Both the position numbers and the translations under genes were made by a program. DNA of 34,822 bases from Gammaproteobacteria bacterium (GTDB lineage: Bacteria > Pseudomonadota > Gammaproteobacteria > Eutrophobiales > Eutrophobiaceae), in the NCBI GenBank assembly GCA_028819495.1, contig JAPPLI010000083.1, positions 1-34,822 on the forward strand, read 5' to 3'. This document shows, piece by piece, positions 31,783 through 34,822 of this stretch (its first letter is position 1; every line of letters starts with the position of its first letter). Below the pieces are notes generated by a model that worked only from the letters and a program-made list of their open reading frames with translations, was not told the origin of the DNA and searched no databases.

Positions 31783-33494
31783 CACCTTGAGCTGTCTGCC
31801 AGTAACGCCTGTTGTTCGAGGCCGATCAGGTTGTCGGGGGGAATGTTCATGATGCGCAACGCGCCCTGCATGACGGTTGAAAATACCGGCGCCGCCACCT
31901 GGCTGCCGAAGTACTTGCCGGCCCCCGGATCATCCACCACGACGACCAGGACCAGGCGCGGGTCCGTCGCCGGGGCAAATCCCGCGAACAGGGAAACATA
32001 GCGATCCTCCTCGTAACCGGAGTCCGAGGTCTTGTGCACGGTGCCGGTCTTGCCGGCGACATGGTAACCCTCCACCGCGGCGCGCCACCCGCTACCGCCC
32101 GTACCGACCACCGAGCGCATCATCCTGTTCACCTCGAACGCGACCATTTCCGGCATGACCCGCCGGGGTTCGGGGAGGACGTTCACTTTCTGGAAACTGA
32201 TCGGGTACAACAGGCCGCCCGCCGCAATCACGGAATAGGCCTGGGCCAACTGCATGGCAGTCACCGAGATGCCGTATCCGTAGGAAACGGTCGCCAGGTC
32301 AACCTTCGACCAGCCGGCAAAATCCGTGAGTGTCCCCGTCACTTCCCCGGGATACCCGTTCATGGTCGTAGTGCCGAAGCCGATGCTGTGGTGCAGCTTC
32401 CAGAGCCGTTCCGGCCCGAGCGAAAACGCCACCTTGGTGGTGCCGATGTTGCTTGACTTGCGGATTACGTCGCTGATGCTCAGGGTTCCGTAATTGTTTA
32501 TATCGCTGATGGAATAACGGCCGACGGAGAGGCGTCCCGGCGCGGTATCAATCATGGTTTCCGGCTGGTACATCCCCGACATGAGTGCCGCCGCGACAGT
32601 GAACGGTTTCATGGTGGAACCGGGCTCGAAAACATCCGTCACCACGCGGTTCCGGTAATGGCTGCCGCTGATACCGGCGCGGTTATTGGGATTGAACGGG
32701 GGCTGTACCGCCAGGGCCAGCACCTCGCCCGTCCTGATGCCGAGCAGCAGCAGCATGCCGCCCCTGGCCTTGTGGTCAAGCACCGCGGTTTTCAGTTCCC
32801 GGTATGCCAGGTATTGCAGGCGCTGGTCCAGGGCCAGGGTCAGCGTCTCTCCGGGAACAGACTGCCTGATGTTTTCTATGTCCTTGACGATGGAACCGTA
32901 CAGGTCCTTCAACACCCTTTTCCTGCCCGGGTCGCCGCGCAGCCAGTCGTCAAAGGCGAGTTCGATGCCTTCCTGCCCCTCATCGTCGATATTGGTAAAC
33001 CCGACCAGGTGGGAAGCCACCTCGCCCAGGGGGTAGTATCTCTTGTACTCCTTGCCGGTGTTGATTCCCGGTATTTTCAGCGCCTGTACCCGGCGCGCCG
33101 TGTCGGGCGGCACATGTCTCTTCAGGTAAAAGAAATTCCTGTCCAGGCGCGCCGACAGCAACTTCCTGAGCTGTTCATCCGACGTGTCCAGCAGGCCGGC
33201 CAATTCTCCCAGGTCCGCGCCTGACGCCAGCACCTTGCCCGGCACCGCCCAGACCGAGGCCACCGGCGTGCTGACTGCCAGGGGTTCGCCGTTCCGGTCC
33301 GTGATCATGCCCCGGTATGCGGGGATGGTAACGCTGCGCACTGCCCTGGCGTCCCCTTCGTTTTTGAGGAAATCCTTGTTCAGGATCTGCAGGTAGAAGA
33401 CCCTGGACGCGACCGCCATTGCCGCGATGGCGAACAACACCAGCACAAACCACTTGCGGACGACATAACCGGATTCCTGGGCGCGGCCGCTCAT
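31782..33494 (-). CDS. ftsI: Septal peptidoglycan transpeptidase FtsI (PBP3)
   Basis: 570 residues. Short cytoplasmic tail, one membrane segment (KWFVLVLFAIAAMAVASRVF, about 14-33), a pedestal domain starting RGMITDRNGEPLAVSTP, and the penicillin-binding domain: active-site serine in EPGSTMKPFTVAAAL (SxxK), second motif SSN in VIRKSSNIGTTK, third motif KTGT in HVAGKTGTVHK. It cross-links new septal glycan made by FtsW in the periplasm. The ATG overlaps the ftsL stop as ATGA. All catalytic residues are present. Confidence 0.98.
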   Translation of the reverse strand: MSGRAQESGYVVRKWFVLVLFAIAAMAVASRVFYLQILNKDFLKNEGDARAVRSVTIPAYRGMITDRNGEPLAVSTPVASVWAVPGKVLASGADLGELAGLLDTSDEQLRKLLSARLDRNFFYLKRHVPPDTARRVQALKIPGINTGKEYKRYYPLGEVASHLVGFTNIDDEGQEGIELAFDDWLRGDPGRKRVLKDLYGSIVKDIENIRQSVPGETLTLALDQRLQYLAYRELKTAVLDHKARGGMLLLLGIRTGEVLALAVQPPFNPNNRAGISGSHYRNRVVTDVFEPGSTMKPFTVAAALMSGMYQPETMIDTAPGRLSVGRYSISDINNYGTLSISDVIRKSSNIGTTKVAFSLGPERLWKLHHSIGFGTTTMNGYPGEVTGTLTDFAGWSKVDLATVSYGYGISVTAMQLAQAYSVIAAGGLLYPISFQKVNVLPEPRRVMPEMVAFEVNRMMRSVVGTGGSGWRAAVEGYHVAGKTGTVHKTSDSGYEEDRYVSLFAGFAPATDPRLVLVVVVDDPGAGKYFGSQVAAPVFSTVMQGALRIMNIPPDNLIGLEQQALLADSSR

Positions 33495-33754
33495 GGTACA
33501 AGGAATACCCTTGATCCGTTGTTCGGCACCAGCATGTCCAGGTCTTCGCTGACTATGCGCTCGATCCGGTCGTCAAGCGACCATGTGCTCTGTTCGATCT
33601 GTAGTCTGCCCCATTCCTCGTTCAGCAGGTCGCGCTGTTTTTTCAACTCCTCGATCTCCATGAAGACCGCGCGCGCGTTGTGCTGTGTCGCGACCACCGA
33701 AATAGCGGAAACCAGTACGGCGGACACGAGGAGAAGCACGATAGCTGTCTTCAT
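33491..33754 (-). CDS. ftsL: Cell division protein FtsL
   Basis: 87 residues from the ATG at 33754, with GGAGG six bases upstream. One N-terminal membrane helix (TAIVLLLVSAVLVSAISVV, 3-21), then a coiled coil (VFMEIEELKKQRDLLNEEWG) and the FtsL-like segment LQIEQSTWSLDDRIERIVSE. It forms the FtsQLB complex that activates FtsWI. The start region is unusual: the Shine-Dalgarno lies in the loop and stem of a repeat-derived hairpin, and the A of the ATG is the last stem base. The longer open frame upstream is translated repeat. Confidence 0.95.
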   Translation of the reverse strand: MKTAIVLLLVSAVLVSAISVVATQHNARAVFMEIEELKKQRDLLNEEWGRLQIEQSTWSLDDRIERIVSEDLDMLVPNNGSRVFLVP

Positions 33755-33775
33755 TGCGCACCTCCCTGTGCGCAA
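33752..33775 (-). promoter_or_regulatory. Hairpin presenting the ftsL Shine-Dalgarno
   Basis: On the minus strand TTGCGCAC (33775-33768), loop AGGGAG (33767-33762), GTGCGCAA (33761-33754), then TG completing the start codon. AGGGAGG spans the loop and first stem base, six bases from the ATG. Folding would occlude the start codon while leaving most of the Shine-Dalgarno in the loop, which could tune ftsL translation. Confidence 0.6.
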
Positions 33776-33898
33776 CCCTGACGGGCGGCAGTGCACAAAT
33801 TCGCCAGGAGCGAATTTGAACGGCGTAGCGCCAGCGGAGCCGGCCCCAAAGGGGCAAAGTACAGGACGTACTTTGTAAATCGGCTTTCCTGCCGATTT
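33754..33898. repeat. Hairpin module R3, rsmH-ftsL gap
   Basis: Five consecutive hairpins: TTGCGCAC-ctccct-GTGCGCAA (33754-33775), CAAATTCGC-cagga-GCGAATTTG (33796-33818), GCCCC-aaa-GGGGC (33843-33855), AAAGTAC-aggac-GTACTTT (33856-33874) and AAATCGGC-tttcct-GCCGATTT (33877-33898). The first and last match R1 and R2; the middle ones are extra and absent from those copies. The linker TGCCGCCCGT-AGGG is shared with R2. The module fills the whole gap between the rsmH stop and the ftsL start. Confidence 0.9.
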
Positions 33899-33899
33899 G

Positions 33900-34822
33900 T
33901 CATTGCAGTTTCTCCGCGGCCCTGAGGATCGCGCTGCGGCCGCGCGGGTTGTCCTGGTTTGCTTCGCCTTCCGACTTGACTGGCCGTCCCAGCGGTCGCA
34001 TGGCGGGCTTGAGCAGATCGCCGGGAACAGGCAGGTAGCCGGGATAAGGGTTGGGGCGGGACTGTTGCCTGATAAATCTTTTTACAATGCGGTCTTCCCC
34101 CGAATGAAAGCTTATGACGGCCAGTCTCCCGCCGGGGCGCAATATGCCGGTTACCTGCGACAACGCCGCCTGCAACTCCTCCAGTTCGTTGTTGACGTGG
34201 ATGCGGATGGCCAGGAATGAGCGGGTGGCGGGATGTTTACTGCGTTCGACGTGGGGGACTGCCGCCCTGATCAGGTCGGCAAGTTCCCTGGTCGAAGTGA
34301 TCGCCTGCTCGGAACGCCGCTCCGTGATGGCCCGGGCGATGCGTCCGGCGTATCTCTCCTCGCCGTACTGTCGCAGTACGTTGCGTATTTCAGTCCGGTC
34401 GGCCTGGTTAATCCAGTCTGCCGCGCTGGTTCCTGTGCCTGGGTTCATTCTCATGTCGAGCATACCGTCCCTGAGAAAGCTGAAACCGCGGGAGGCATCG
34501 TCCAGTTGTGGCGAGGAAACGCCGAGGTCGAACAACAGGCCGTCGACCTTGCCGCGCAGACCGGCTTGCCCGATGACCTCGTCAAGGCGGGTGAATGTAT
34601 GCGGGTAGAAGCTGAAACACGGGTTGCCGGCAAACTCTTCCCGGGCAAACCGGGCTGCTTCCGGGTCCTTGTCGAAAGCGAGCAGCCGGCCCCGGTCGCC
34701 GAGGCGTTGCAGGATTGCCCTGCTGTGACCGCCACGGCCGAAGGTACAGTCCACGTAACAGCCGTCCGGACGTATTGCAAGAGCCTGGAGCGCTGCATCG
34801 AGTAATACCGGTTTATGTGTGT
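33900..34822 (-). CDS. rsmH: 16S rRNA (cytosine1402-N4)-methyltransferase RsmH (MraW), 5' end outside window
   Basis: At least 307 residues, partial: the frame is open to the window edge, where THKPVLLDAALQALAIRPDG matches the usual first 20 or so residues after the start, so only one to a few codons are missing. Motif I is YVDCTFGRGGHSRAIL (S-adenosylmethionine site), then LFDLGVSSPQLDDASRGFSF (catalytic-site loop), FLAIRIHVNNELEEL and RLAVISFHSGEDRIVKRFI. It methylates C1402 in the ribosomal P site. In most relatives mraZ lies upstream, outside this window. The stop is followed at once by hairpin module R3. Confidence 0.96.
   Translation of the reverse strand, partial: THKPVLLDAALQALAIRPDGCYVDCTFGRGGHSRAILQRLGDRGRLLAFDKDPEAARFAREEFAGNPCFSFYPHTFTRLDEVIGQAGLRGKVDGLLFDLGVSSPQLDDASRGFSFLRDGMLDMRMNPGTGTSAADWINQADRTEIRNVLRQYGEERYAGRIARAITERRSEQAITSTRELADLIRAAVPHVERSKHPATRSFLAIRIHVNNELEELQAALSQVTGILRPGGRLAVISFHSGEDRIVKRFIRQQSRPNPYPGYLPVPGDLLKPAMRPLGRPVKSEGEANQDNPRGRSAILRAAEKLQ

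Overview
This window is a GC-rich gammaproteobacterial chromosome segment dominated by the division and cell wall (dcw) cluster, read almost entirely on the minus strand. The gene order, with zapD, dciA, an M23 peptidase, secA and argJ beside lpxC and ftsZ, and pgeF next to clpB, is typical of Gammaproteobacteria. MurE carries the DNPR motif of the meso-diaminopimelate enzyme, and LpxC shows an outer membrane with lipid A. The species cannot be fixed from sequence alone.

Layout. (1) 1-853: pgeF, possibly after the last codons of rluD. (2) 854-4008: an AT-richer insertion between pgeF and clpB. It holds a strongly structured, apparently non-coding stretch with a tRNA-like 3' part, then a compact type II restriction-modification system: controller C, nuclease R, and convergent methyltransferase M. 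The same operator-like sequence lies upstream of C and of M. (3) 4009-9094, plus strand: clpB behind a sigma32-like promoter, then pilD, coaE and zapD. (4) 9273-15302, minus strand: a Nudix-ThiE fusion, argJ, secA and an M23 peptidase; the helicase-loader gene dciA (15332-15784) lies divergently. (5) 15908-34822, minus strand, transcribed from the right edge leftwards: rsmH (cut by the window), ftsL, ftsI, murE, murF, mraY, murD, ftsW, murG, murC, murB, ddl, ftsQ, ftsA, ftsZ, lpxC. From ftsL to ddl, genes mostly overlap by 1-8 bases or nearly touch. Together they make UDP-MurNAc-pentapeptide, lipid I and lipid II, and build the divisome that uses them.

The unusual content is a dense set of palindromic repeats in almost every gap of this essential cluster and in places inside its genes. 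At least four kinds are visible: a two-armed repeat with GGGAAT/ATTCCC and CGCCC/GGGCG hairpins; a repeat bounded by 17-base inverted GGGGTCAGAGTAAAATC ends; modules of short hairpins whose stems differ between copies with matching changes in both arms while the loops keep AGGA/AGGGA (TCCT/TCCCT); and unique nested or tandem hairpin arrays (ftsZ-lpxC, ddl-ftsQ). Repeats form an in-frame insert of about 56 residues in MurG, supply the C-termini and stops of the Nudix-ThiE protein and of MurD, and place the ftsL Shine-Dalgarno in a hairpin loop. A separate 108-base tandem duplication at the mraY-murD junction creates a 33-codon open frame with one hydrophobic segment.
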